From positions 1-30,791 of the forward strand of contig DKYC01000030.1 in assembly GCA_002492295.1 (NCBI GenBank): a stretch of DNA of 30,791 bases, written 5' to 3'. The notes below the pieces were generated by a model. The model ran no database searches and had not been told where the DNA came from. It saw only the letters and a program-made list of their open reading frames with translations. Made by a program: the position numbers and the translations under genes. The stretch is from Lachnospiraceae bacterium UBA7110. GTDB lineage: Bacteria; Bacillota; Clostridia; Lachnospirales; Lachnospiraceae. This document shows, one piece after another, positions 14,671-22,895 of this stretch (position 1 is its first letter; each line of letters begins with the position of its first letter).

Positions 14671-14705
14671 TGCATATATGCATGTGTATACGTGCATATG
14701 CGCAC
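14669..14705. repeat. 37-base perfectly alternating pyrimidine-purine tract
   Basis: All 37 bases alternate pyrimidine and purine, with inner palindromes such as TGCATATATGCA. Such tracts can adopt Z-form or cruciform DNA under negative supercoiling. It lies just after the ftsH terminator and before the helicase promoter. No protein-coding role is seen. Confidence 0.8.
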
Positions 14706-14740
14706 GGGGGGTGAGAAACAGGCATTCGAAAAATTTATTA

Positions 14741-14769
14741 TTGACTTTATAAAAATTTTACAGTATGAT
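14741..14769 (+). promoter_or_regulatory. Promoter of the DEAD-box helicase
   Basis: TTGACT (14741-14746) and TATGAT (14764-14769) are separated by 17 bases; transcription should start near 14776, leaving a 73-base leader that contains a terminator-like hairpin. Confidence 0.8.
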
Positions 14770-14791
14770 AAAAAAGTGTGTAATAGAGTTG

Positions 14792-14819
14792 AAAGCCTCG
14801 GTATATGCCGGGGCTTTTA
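14792..14819 (+). terminator. Leader hairpin (attenuator-like) before the helicase gene
   Basis: AAAGCCTCGG (14792-14801) pairs with CCGGGGCTTT (14808-14817), 10 bp with one G-U and a 6-base loop, followed by TTAT. It lies between the promoter at 14741-14769 and the ATG at 14849, so it can only act as a conditional terminator or RNA-stabilising structure in the leader. Confidence 0.6.
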
Positions 14820-14848
14820 TCATGTAGAAAGCGAAAGGATATTATAAC

Positions 14849-16450
14849 ATGGAAACATTACGATTTGATGAATTAAATTTAAGCCCGGAAATCCTGCGTG
14901 GCGTTAAGGAAATGGGCTTTGAGGAGGCTTCCCCCATCCAGTGTAAGGCAATCCCGGTCGCAATGGAGGGATTTGACATTATCGGACAGGCACAGACCGG
15001 AACGGGAAAGACTGCCGCATTCGGCATTCCTGTTTTGGAAAAGGTGCGCAAGGATATCAAACATCCGCAAACACTCGTTCTTTGCCCGACACGTGAGCTT
15101 GCCGTGCAGGCGGCGGAGGAGGTACGCAAGCTTGCAAAATACATGCATGGTGTAAAGGTGCTTCCGATTTATGGAGGGCAGGATATCAGCAAGCAAATTC
15201 GGGCGCTGAAGGGGACGCAGATTATTATCGGTACGCCGGGACGCGTCATGGACCATTTGCGCAGAAAGACCATCCGCTGTGATTACGTTGACACGATTGT
15301 GCTTGACGAGGCGGATGAAATGCTGAATATGGGATTTCGCGAAGATATTGAGACGGTGCTTGAATATATTCCGAACGAGGACCGTCAGACCATTTTGTTC
15401 TCGGCAACTATGCCGCGAGAAATTTTGGATATCACGAAGAACTATCAGAAGCCGGATGCGAAGATGATTAAGGTGGTCAAAAAGGAGCTGACGGTTCCGC
15501 AGATTGAGCAGTATTACCTTGATGTGAAGCGCAAGGATAAGGTAGAGGTGCTGACGCGTCTTTTGGATTACTATGAGCCGAAGCTCTCGCTTGTGTTCTG
15601 CAACACGAAACGTCAGGTGGACGAGCTGTCGGATGTGCTTAAGGGCAGAGGCTATTTTGCTGAGGGATTGCACGGAGACATGAATCAGGCGCAGCGTGAC
15701 CGTGTAATGAAGAGCTTCCGCAACGGCAAGACGGATATCCTGATTGCGACGGATGTGGCGGCGCGCGGAATTGACGTGGATGACGTTGAGGCGGTGTTTA
15801 ACTATGACATTCCGCAGGACGACGAGTATTATGTGCACCGTATCGGACGTACGGGACGAGCAGGGCGCACGGGACGTTCGTTTACGTTTGTGAGAGGGAA
15901 AGAGGTCTATAAGTTAAAGGACATTATGCGTTACTGCAAGACGAAGATTTATGCGATGCCCATTCCGTCACTGAATGATGTCAATCAGATTAAGATTGAG
16001 AAGATTATTGACCAGATTGATACCATTATTGAGGAAGAAGACCTTGCCGCGATGATAAATACGATAGAGCGCCATATAAATGAGTCGGATTTTACGGCGA
16101 TGGATATTGCGGCGGCGTTTCTGAAGATGTACATGGGTGAGCAGCAGCAAAACAGCGAGGCGTCGATGTACGGCGGCTACAATTTTGACAACACAGGTGC
16201 CGAAGAGGAAGGCATGGCGCGGCTGTTTATCAATATTGGAAAGGCGCAGAAGGTAAAGCCGAAGGATATTTTGGGCGCGATTGCGGGCGAGGCAAATATG
16301 CCCGGTAACCTTGTGGGTGCGATAGACTTGTTTGACAAATACACCTTTGTGGAAGTGCCAAAGGAGAACGCGCTGGAAGTGCTTCGGGCGATGAAGAATG
16401 TGAAGATTAAGGGTAAGACAATTAATATTGAGCCGGCAAATGGAAAATAA
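14849..16450 (+). CDS. DEAD-box ATP-dependent RNA helicase, CsdA/DbpA type
   Basis: The 533-residue protein has all helicase motifs: Q motif (FDELNLSPEILRGVKEMGFEEASPIQ), motif I AQTGTGKT (48-55), motif II DEAD (153-156), motif III SAT, and the C-terminal YVHRIGRTGRAGRTG. After a linker, residues about 455-533 form a DbpA-type RNA-binding domain (MARLFINIGKAQKVKPKDILGAIAGEAN...KIKGKTINIEPANGK). Proteins of this layout unwind RNA during ribosome assembly and mRNA decay, and are often cold-induced. ATG 14849 follows AAAGG. It is transcribed alone, from its own promoter, with an attenuator-like leader and a strong terminator. Gene name (deaD, csdA or cshA) is left open. Confidence 0.95.
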   Translation: METLRFDELNLSPEILRGVKEMGFEEASPIQCKAIPVAMEGFDIIGQAQTGTGKTAAFGIPVLEKVRKDIKHPQTLVLCPTRELAVQAAEEVRKLAKYMHGVKVLPIYGGQDISKQIRALKGTQIIIGTPGRVMDHLRRKTIRCDYVDTIVLDEADEMLNMGFREDIETVLEYIPNEDRQTILFSATMPREILDITKNYQKPDAKMIKVVKKELTVPQIEQYYLDVKRKDKVEVLTRLLDYYEPKLSLVFCNTKRQVDELSDVLKGRGYFAEGLHGDMNQAQRDRVMKSFRNGKTDILIATDVAARGIDVDDVEAVFNYDIPQDDEYYVHRIGRTGRAGRTGRSFTFVRGKEVYKLKDIMRYCKTKIYAMPIPSLNDVNQIKIEKIIDQIDTIIEEEDLAAMINTIERHINESDFTAMDIAAAFLKMYMGEQQQNSEASMYGGYNFDNTGAEEEGMARLFINIGKAQKVKPKDILGAIAGEANMPGNLVGAIDLFDKYTFVEVPKENALEVLRAMKNVKIKGKTINIEPANGK

Positions 16451-16469
16451 GGGGGGTATCCCCCTTTTT
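16449..16469 (+). terminator. Terminator after the DEAD-box helicase
   Basis: AAGGGGG (16449-16455) pairs with CCCCCTT (16460-16466) around a 4-base loop, followed by a T-run. It begins in the stop codon of the gene, a compact strong terminator. Confidence 0.88.
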
Positions 16470-16471
16470 CA

Positions 16472-16500
16472 TTGCAAAGGCATATAAAATTGTTTATACT
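16472..16500 (+). promoter_or_regulatory. Promoter of the lipoprotein pair
   Basis: TTGCAA (16472-16477) and TATACT (16495-16500) lie 17 bases apart just after the helicase terminator, 79 bases before the ATG of the DUF4349 gene. Confidence 0.6.
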
Positions 16501-16578
16501 GAAATTATCCATATTAATCGTATAACGCATGACAGCCGGTGCGTTATGTGCAAAAGATGGAAGAAGAGGAGGTTTATT

Positions 16579-17694
16579 ATGAAAAAGTTTGTGAAAAAAA
16601 TATCAGTAATGCTGCTGGCAGCTGTTCTTACTACGGGATTTTTGACAGGCTGCGGAGGTTCGGGTTCATCGCCTTCGGCGGATACGGCGGCGAATACCGC
16701 GTCTCCCGCTTATGCGCCGCAGGAAAAAGCAGAGTATTCTGCGGGACTTGCGCAGGATAACTATGTCATGAATGAGGCTGTTGCCGCAGAGGAGGCTGAT
16801 TATGAATCGTCCGATGGTAACAGCGGCGGCAATACTACGCAGAATATGGACAGTATGACGCTTTTGGAGGAAAAGCTCGTATACCGCTGCAATCTTGAAG
16901 TCGAAACGCTTGACTATGCGGGGACGATGAAATCCATAAAGGAGGCAATTGCACAGTATGACGGCGTTATCCAGTCGGAAAACGAGACGGACAGCAGTTA
17001 TGACTGGTATTACGCGGATTACCGGAAAACGCAGGGTACAATGCACAATTACATAGAAATCCGCGTCCCGTCGAAAAATTATGACAGCTTTATTTCCGCG
17101 CTTGACGGTGTGGGGAAAATCACGTCAAAGTCATCAAGCATTGATAACATCAGCCAGGAATATTATGATACGACGACGCAGATTGAAGCGTTAAAGATAC
17201 AGGAGAAAAACCTGCTTGCAATGATGGAACAGTGTACGACAATCGAGGAAATGATAACCGTACAGGACAGACTGACATCGGTGCAGTATGACATTAACCG
17301 TCTGCAGACCAACAAGCGGTATATGGACGTGGATGTTGCATATTCATATGTAAATATCGGCATTGAGGAAGTGATGGAGTTCCGTGTTGACGAGGAGCCG
17401 GTCAAGAAGAATACATTTGCGGACCGTCTGATGAATACATTGAAATCGACAGGAAGCGGATTTTTGATGTTCCTTGAGATTGTGCTGTTTCTGTTTATCC
17501 GTATGTTCCCGTATCTTGTAATTATTGGCATTATTCTGTTCCTTGCGCTTCGAAAGACAATTAAGAGGCACAGAGAGGAAAAGAAATGCCGGAAGCAGCA
17601 GACAGCGGTGTATAGCGGCGTACAGGATGTAAATACTGCGAATATGTATGATAACCAGCAGCAGAATGCGGAAAATCAGGAGAATAACCAATAA
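16579..17694 (+). CDS. DUF4349 membrane lipoprotein
   Basis: The 371-residue protein has a lipoprotein signal (lipobox FLTGC, Cys26), a Ser/Ala/Glu-rich low-complexity stretch (about 27-90), then the DUF4349 domain (LVYRCNLEVETLDYAGTMKSIKEAIAQYDGVIQSENET...), which includes a coiled-coil segment (about 195-250, IQEKNLLAMMEQCTTIEEMITVQDRLTSVQYDINRLQTNKR). A membrane segment near the C-terminus (about 293-325) is followed by a basic cytoplasmic tail ending in N/Q-rich sequence. ATG 16579 follows AAGAGGAGG; an ATG 33 bases upstream lacks such a site. No function is established for DUF4349; a stress or envelope role is often suggested. It is followed after 39 bases by another lipoprotein, likely one operon. 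Confidence 0.85.
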   Translation: MKKFVKKISVMLLAAVLTTGFLTGCGGSGSSPSADTAANTASPAYAPQEKAEYSAGLAQDNYVMNEAVAAEEADYESSDGNSGGNTTQNMDSMTLLEEKLVYRCNLEVETLDYAGTMKSIKEAIAQYDGVIQSENETDSSYDWYYADYRKTQGTMHNYIEIRVPSKNYDSFISALDGVGKITSKSSSIDNISQEYYDTTTQIEALKIQEKNLLAMMEQCTTIEEMITVQDRLTSVQYDINRLQTNKRYMDVDVAYSYVNIGIEEVMEFRVDEEPVKKNTFADRLMNTLKSTGSGFLMFLEIVLFLFIRMFPYLVIIGIILFLALRKTIKRHREEKKCRKQQTAVYSGVQDVNTANMYDNQQQNAENQENNQ

Positions 17695-17733
17695 TGGACT
17701 GTTAAAAGGAGTCAGAAGAGGAGCAGGAAAAAT

Positions 17734-19512
17734 ATGCGTAAGGGTATGAAACAATGGATAACGATTTTGACGGCAATGCTTAGCCTTTTCCTTGTCAGCG
17801 GCTGTGGAGCCAAGCCCCCTGCCGTTGACATGAATGATACAAATATGACACAGGTGTCGGAAATGGAAACGGATTCGAATGAAAATATGACGCAAGTGTC
17901 AGAAACGGAAACGCCCGACACGGATCAAACGGACACAAAATGGATGTCAGAATCACAAAACGGTGCCGGAATCCAGGAAAACGAAAACTATGTGTACTTT
18001 TTTGGGACGCATTGCATTTATGTTGTGGATAAAACATCTGATAATACGCGGTTTTTGTGGAAAAGCGATGCGTTTGAGCCAGGCTATACGGTGCTTGACG
18101 GAAAGGGTCTTCTGCTGGGGGAAACGGTATATTTTTTGGAGCGCGTTGAAGGCCACAGGGAGGACGATGGCGCATACTTTGAGATGCATGTCCTTTCCCG
18201 GATGAACACCGACGGCAGCGGTTATGAACAGGCAGTTGTGCAGGAAGACGGGATGTATGGATATACGGGGATGTATTACAGCAACGACGTTTTGTATCTG
18301 TACAATCCATACAATACGGAAGGAACGCGCTGCTATGCGGTCTTGGCGGACGGAAGCCTTGGAGAGGAAATTCCGGTGGAGGACACAGAGTTTCTGTATC
18401 AAAAAGCTTTGACGGAGGAATGGCTTGAGCCTTCGGAACCTGTATATCTGACGGACGACGAAGCGTATTTTGTTGTGACGCAGACGGATAAACGGACATT
18501 TGAACGTGTAGACCTGTCCACAAAGGAACGGACGGTCATCGGTGAAATTGAGGGACAGGGCAGTGTGAGCGCGATGTATCAGGAGGGTACGCTTTACTAT
18601 ATGCTCTGTGACGAAACAAGAAAGACGACGGTTGGCTATCTGTCTGCAGACGACGGTTCGGGCGGAACACTGTTTGAACTTTCCGATACGTCGGGTTATG
18701 TGAAGCGGTTTTCTCCCTTTAGTTTTGGAATCAGAGTGTCGGGGGACGACCTTTACTATATGGATATGCAGTCCTATGACGCATATCTTGTCAGAAGAAG
18801 TATGCTAAGCTCGCAGCAGCCGACGTATTTTGAAGACCCGCTTTACCGCACAAAAATCCATGAGGTGGGAACACTTATGACGGAAAAGCATGAGGTTTAT
18901 GGTGAGAAGAACCCGGATTTGCTGATAGGAACGGCGGATATCGAATGGCTTTCGGTGGATTCGTCTTATGCAGGCGCTGATAAAATCAATGATTACCTGT
19001 ATGAGAGCGAGGTCGCAAGCCAATGGGCGGTATTTGAGGACAATGTGTGTGCGGATGAGGAGGTTTTTGACGGCACTGTCATGCCCTACAGCTATGACAG
19101 TGAGGTATCCTGCGTCCGGTATTTTGACGGAAAGTATGTAAGCTTTGTGCAGGAAGGGTACGATTACTTCGGAGGTGCGCACGGACTGCCGGTTTGGGAA
19201 GGGTATACGTTTGACCTTGAAACGGGCGAACGGCTGTTGCTGCCGGATTTGGTGTCGAATACGGAGGAGGAATTAAAAGACATTGTGACAGGATACTTCA
19301 GTGAGAAAATTGACGAAAGCCCGAGCGATTATTGGGCGGATGCAAAAGAAACCGTGCGTGAGAGCATTTCCTTTGAAACAACAGATTTTGTGCTGACAGA
19401 CGAAGGGATTTGTTTTTATATGCACCCGTACAGTATTGCCGCATATGCAATGGGTTTTTCCGAAGTGACGATACCATATGCGGCGTTTGAGGGACTGCGG
19501 GTTACACCGTAG
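17734..19512 (+). CDS. Lipoprotein with propeller-like region and DUF3298/RsiV-like C-terminal domain
   Basis: The 592-residue protein has a lipobox (LFLVSGC, Cys25), then a Thr/Asp/Glu-rich spacer with a repeated NMTQVSE motif (about 37-65). Residues about 75-370 show recurring strands (VYFFGTHC, VYFLERVEG, VLYLYNPYN, LYYMLCDE, LYYMDMQSY) suggestive of a DUF5050-like beta-propeller. Residues about 385-590 resemble DUF3298: FDGKYVSFVQEGYDYFGGAHGLPVWEGYTFDLETGERLLLPDL is the hallmark GGAH region also found in the lysozyme-binding domain of anti-sigma factor RsiV and in PdaC. Binding of a cell-wall enzyme or polysaccharide at the surface is therefore possible, but not shown. A good GAGGAG-type site precedes ATG 17734. 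It shares a transcript with the DUF4349 gene. Confidence 0.75.
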   Translation: MRKGMKQWITILTAMLSLFLVSGCGAKPPAVDMNDTNMTQVSEMETDSNENMTQVSETETPDTDQTDTKWMSESQNGAGIQENENYVYFFGTHCIYVVDKTSDNTRFLWKSDAFEPGYTVLDGKGLLLGETVYFLERVEGHREDDGAYFEMHVLSRMNTDGSGYEQAVVQEDGMYGYTGMYYSNDVLYLYNPYNTEGTRCYAVLADGSLGEEIPVEDTEFLYQKALTEEWLEPSEPVYLTDDEAYFVVTQTDKRTFERVDLSTKERTVIGEIEGQGSVSAMYQEGTLYYMLCDETRKTTVGYLSADDGSGGTLFELSDTSGYVKRFSPFSFGIRVSGDDLYYMDMQSYDAYLVRRSMLSSQQPTYFEDPLYRTKIHEVGTLMTEKHEVYGEKNPDLLIGTADIEWLSVDSSYAGADKINDYLYESEVASQWAVFEDNVCADEEVFDGTVMPYSYDSEVSCVRYFDGKYVSFVQEGYDYFGGAHGLPVWEGYTFDLETGERLLLPDLVSNTEEELKDIVTGYFSEKIDESPSDYWADAKETVRESISFETTDFVLTDEGICFYMHPYSIAAYAMGFSEVTIPYAAFEGLRVTP

Positions 19513-19667
19513 CCGGCAAAAACAAGAAACAGATTAAGGGCATAAAGCAGAGAAATTGTCTATAGTAAATTATTACCAAGTATGATAGACTGGAAGTGGT
19601 GTACAAAGCAAAAATTCACAAATACACTATAAAAAATATTATAAAATTAAGAAAGGCAGGACAAAGT

Positions 19668-22600
19668 ATGATACCGACGAAACTATGGAACGCAGATTTA
19701 AAAAACGGAAACTACAAAAATCCGATTCTCTATGCGGACTATTCCGATCCCGACGCAATCCGGGTAGGAGAGGACTACTTTATGATTGCTTCAAGCTTTT
19801 GTAACGCGCCTGGATTACCGCTTCTTCACTCAAAGGATCTGGTAAACTGGAAAGTTGTAAACTACATTATTGAAGAAGTGCCCGAGCTGCGTTATGAGAA
19901 TCCGATTCATGGCTGTGGCGTGTGGGCGCCTGCGCTTCGATATCATAAAGGAACATACTATGCCTGCTTTCCAATGCCTGACGAAGGCATCTATATGAGC
20001 ACAACAAAAGATCCGTTTGGGAAATGGTCCAAACCTGTGAATATCCGGCCGGGAGCAGGATGGATTGACCCCTGCCCGTTTTGGGACGACGACGGAAAAG
20101 CGTATCTTGTGGCAGGCGTGGCAAAGAGCAGAATCGGCTATAAAAGTGTGCTCCACATGGTAGAAATGCGGCCTGACGGAATGGGATTAATCGGTGAAGA
20201 AGTCAAAATTTTTGACGGAAATGAAAATGATCAGGTGACCATAGAAGGACCGAAGCTTTACAAAAGAAACGGATGGTATTACATATTTGCCCCGGCAGGC
20301 GGTGTAAAAATCGGCTGGCAGACAGTGCTGCGTTCCAGAAATATATTCGGACCTTATGAGTATAAGGTTGTAATGCGTCAGGGCGACAGCCCCGTAAACG
20401 GACCGCATCAGGGCGCATGGGTGGATACTGTTACAGGAGAAGACTGGTTCCTTCATTTTCAGGATGTGTATGCGGCAGGCAGGATTGTACATTTGCAGCC
20501 AATGAGCTGGCAGAATGACTGGCCGATTATCGGTATTGCAAAAGATGGCAACGATTATGGCGAGCCTGTTATGGAATATAAAAAACCGAATGTGGGGAAT
20601 GCTGACTGGGGGATTTGCGAGCCCGCAGCTTCGGATGATTTTACGGATCCGGCACTTGGTTTACAGTGGCAGTGGAATGCCAATCCAAAAAAGGAATGGT
20701 ATGCGCTGACCGGAACAAATCTGAAACTGAATGCAGTAAAGAAAAACGGTGTGTACGGTGATATGCCGAACCTTTTAATACAGAAATGGCCTGCGCCGGA
20801 GTTTACCTGTATCACGAAGTTTGACCTGTCAAATCTTGCGGACGGCGACGAGGCGGGCGTGATTTCCATGGGGATGACATACGGGCTTGTCACATTTCAA
20901 AAGCAGGGCAATACACTTGCGGTAAGATATATAACAGGTGTACAAAAGTATGGAAAGATTGTGCCGGATGAAACGATTGAAACAGTGACGGAGCTTACAC
21001 CGATTGATGCTGCGGAGGCAGACGTGCTCTATGTGAAATATACAGTGAAGCGTACAGGCTTGCGCGACCTTAGCAAGAGTGAAAAGGACTTTCCGCTGGA
21101 AACCGTTACGATTGAATATAGTACGGACGGAAACGTATATCAAAAAGCAGGCGATATGCCGTCAATACCCGGCAGATGGGTAGGCGTGAAAAACGGCGTG
21201 TTCTGCGCATCACAAAAGGACGGCAGTGAGGGATATGCACTTGTTGACAGCGTGATATATCGCAACATTTATCAAAACCCCGTACAACGTGGATTTTTCC
21301 CTGACCCTTCCGTCGTGCGCGTCGGTGAGGACTATTATATGGTTAATTCGACTTTCCAGTATTTTCCGGCGATTGCGATAAGCCATTCCAAGGACATGGT
21401 ACACTGGCACGTCATCGGACATGCGATTACGAATTCGGACGACCTTGATTTGCAGTGTATCCGCGATTCGCATGGCATTTGGGCACCGGATATTTCGTAC
21501 CACAACGGCAAGTTTATTATCATGGCGACGCTGCGCCTTAATGCAGATGGTAAGCGTGATAACAATGTGATGCGCAGACAGCTTGTGGTGACTTCGGACA
21601 AGCCGGAGGGACCGTACAGCAAACCGAGCTGGCTTGAGGTGGATGACATTGACCCGTCCCATTTTGTAGACGATGACGGAAAGCATTACATGGTCATTAG
21701 TCCGGGTATTAATCTGGTTCCGTTGAGTGATGACTGTACAAAGGTAATCGGTGATAAAATCCCCGTATGGCCGGGTACGGGTGAGCGCTGTCCGGAGGGA
21801 CCGCATCTTTTGAAGCGCGGAAAATACTATTATGCGATTCTTGCAGAGGGCGGCACGGGCTACGGACACGGCATTAACGTGGGACGTTCCGAAAATCTGT
21901 TCGGACCGTACGAGCCGTCACCTTACAATCCGCTGATGCGCCAGTTTGACCCCGACGCGCCAATTCAGAGAACAGGGCACGGCAAATTAATTGAAACGCA
22001 GAACGGCGACTGGTGGGTATATTACCTCATGGGTAGACCGAATCAGGGACATTATACGACGATTGGCAGAGAGTCTGGCTTAGACCCGGTGACATGGCTT
22101 GACGACGACTGGTTTATCATTAACGACCGTAAAGGACCAAGTACCGAACAGACCGCGCCGGATTTGCCACAGTGTACATTTGAGAAATGGACGCGCGATG
22201 ATTTTGACAGCGATACATTGAACCTAAACTGGGAGTTTGTGCGCAATCCTGCAAAAGGGAATTATTCGCTTACAGAACGTCCGGGATATTTCCGTATTTG
22301 GACGCTGGACGGACAGCTTTCGGAAATCCGCGCAAAAAATACGCTGGTCAGACGCGAGCAGGAGTTAAGCTATACGGCATCGACAAAGCTGGAGTTTTAC
22401 CCTACGCGGGACGGTGAGCAGGCAGGATTAACCTGTTATTACAGCACGGCAACATATGCACGTTTTTCATTGTGCTGCGAGGGCGGCAGGAAACTGCAGC
22501 TTGTTATTAACCGCAACCATGGCGAAGAATTGATGGCGGAGGTTGACGGAATAAAAGAGCAGGCGGTGTATCTTAAAGTAGAGGTAGACAGACTTACAAG

Positions 22601-22796
22601 AACCTTCTATTACAGTTACGACGGCGAGGAGTGGATTCACGCCGGAACGCTCGAAAACTGTATATACCTGTGCGACGAGGGTGTGCCTGACGACCCCAAA
22701 CGCCATACAGGGACGCTGGTTGGCATTTATGCCAACAACGGTGGCTGCGGTACAAGAATACCGGCGGATTTTGATTATTTTGAGTATGTAGACTGA
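19668..22796 (+). CDS. Tandem two-module GH43 glycosidase (beta-xylosidase/arabinofuranosidase type)
   Basis: This 1042-residue protein carries two full GH43 five-bladed propellers, each followed by a beta-sandwich. Module 1 (about 15-330) has the catalytic triad D27 (YSDPD), D134 (WIDP) and E193 (IEGP). Module 2 (about 540-840) has D546 (FPDPS), D662 (DIDP) and E710 (CPEGP). Sandwich domains lie at about 340-525 and 870-1040. GH43 enzymes are inverting and release xylose or arabinose from plant xylan side chains or oligosaccharides. There is no signal peptide, so it should act in the cytoplasm on imported oligosaccharides, although no transporter or regulator lies nearby. ATG 19668 is preferred because 24 upstream codons lack GH43 sequence and AAAGGCAGG precedes it. 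A weak promoter (TTGTCT, 19-base spacer, TATGAT at 19581) is possible. Confidence 0.9.
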   Translation: MIPTKLWNADLKNGNYKNPILYADYSDPDAIRVGEDYFMIASSFCNAPGLPLLHSKDLVNWKVVNYIIEEVPELRYENPIHGCGVWAPALRYHKGTYYACFPMPDEGIYMSTTKDPFGKWSKPVNIRPGAGWIDPCPFWDDDGKAYLVAGVAKSRIGYKSVLHMVEMRPDGMGLIGEEVKIFDGNENDQVTIEGPKLYKRNGWYYIFAPAGGVKIGWQTVLRSRNIFGPYEYKVVMRQGDSPVNGPHQGAWVDTVTGEDWFLHFQDVYAAGRIVHLQPMSWQNDWPIIGIAKDGNDYGEPVMEYKKPNVGNADWGICEPAASDDFTDPALGLQWQWNANPKKEWYALTGTNLKLNAVKKNGVYGDMPNLLIQKWPAPEFTCITKFDLSNLADGDEAGVISMGMTYGLVTFQKQGNTLAVRYITGVQKYGKIVPDETIETVTELTPIDAAEADVLYVKYTVKRTGLRDLSKSEKDFPLETVTIEYSTDGNVYQKAGDMPSIPGRWVGVKNGVFCASQKDGSEGYALVDSVIYRNIYQNPVQRGFFPDPSVVRVGEDYYMVNSTFQYFPAIAISHSKDMVHWHVIGHAITNSDDLDLQCIRDSHGIWAPDISYHNGKFIIMATLRLNADGKRDNNVMRRQLVVTSDKPEGPYSKPSWLEVDDIDPSHFVDDDGKHYMVISPGINLVPLSDDCTKVIGDKIPVWPGTGERCPEGPHLLKRGKYYYAILAEGGTGYGHGINVGRSENLFGPYEPSPYNPLMRQFDPDAPIQRTGHGKLIETQNGDWWVYYLMGRPNQGHYTTIGRESGLDPVTWLDDDWFIINDRKGPSTEQTAPDLPQCTFEKWTRDDFDSDTLNLNWEFVRNPAKGNYSLTERPGYFRIWTLDGQLSEIRAKNTLVRREQELSYTASTKLEFYPTRDGEQAGLTCYYSTATYARFSLCCEGGRKLQLVINRNHGEELMAEVDGIKEQAVYLKVEVDRLTRTFYYSYDGEEWIHAGTLENCIYLCDEGVPDDPKRHTGTLVGIYANNGGCGTRIPADFDYFEYVD

Positions 22797-22812
22797 CACC
22801 GAAACCAATTGC

Positions 22813-22891
22813 AATCCCCCCGAAAATCATATAACATAAAACTATAAACATGAAATCACGGAATGATATCAATATATGAAGAGGGGGGATT
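22813..22891 (+). promoter_or_regulatory. C-run/G-run inverted repeat over the ribosome binding site of the protease lipoprotein
   Basis: AATCCCCCC (22813-22821) is the exact complement of GGGGGGATT (22883-22891), which carries the ribosome binding site of the next gene (GAGGGGGG at 22881-22888). The loop is 61 bases, AT-rich. A possible promoter, TTGCAA (22809-22814) / TAACAT (22832-22837) with 17 bases between, would start downstream of the C-run; then only read-through RNA from the GH43 gene could form the pairing. Confidence 0.45.
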
Positions 22892-22895
22892 TGTT

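Noticed and set aside
14653..14847. 64-residue plus-strand frame between ftsH and the helicase
   Set aside because: It runs through the alternating tract, the helicase promoter and its leader hairpin, and has no ribosome binding site.
14879..15838. 319-residue open frame on the minus strand inside the DEAD-box helicase
   Set aside because: It lies wholly in a well-supported gene, has no ribosome binding site and an unusual His/Arg/Leu-rich composition typical of antisense shadow frames.
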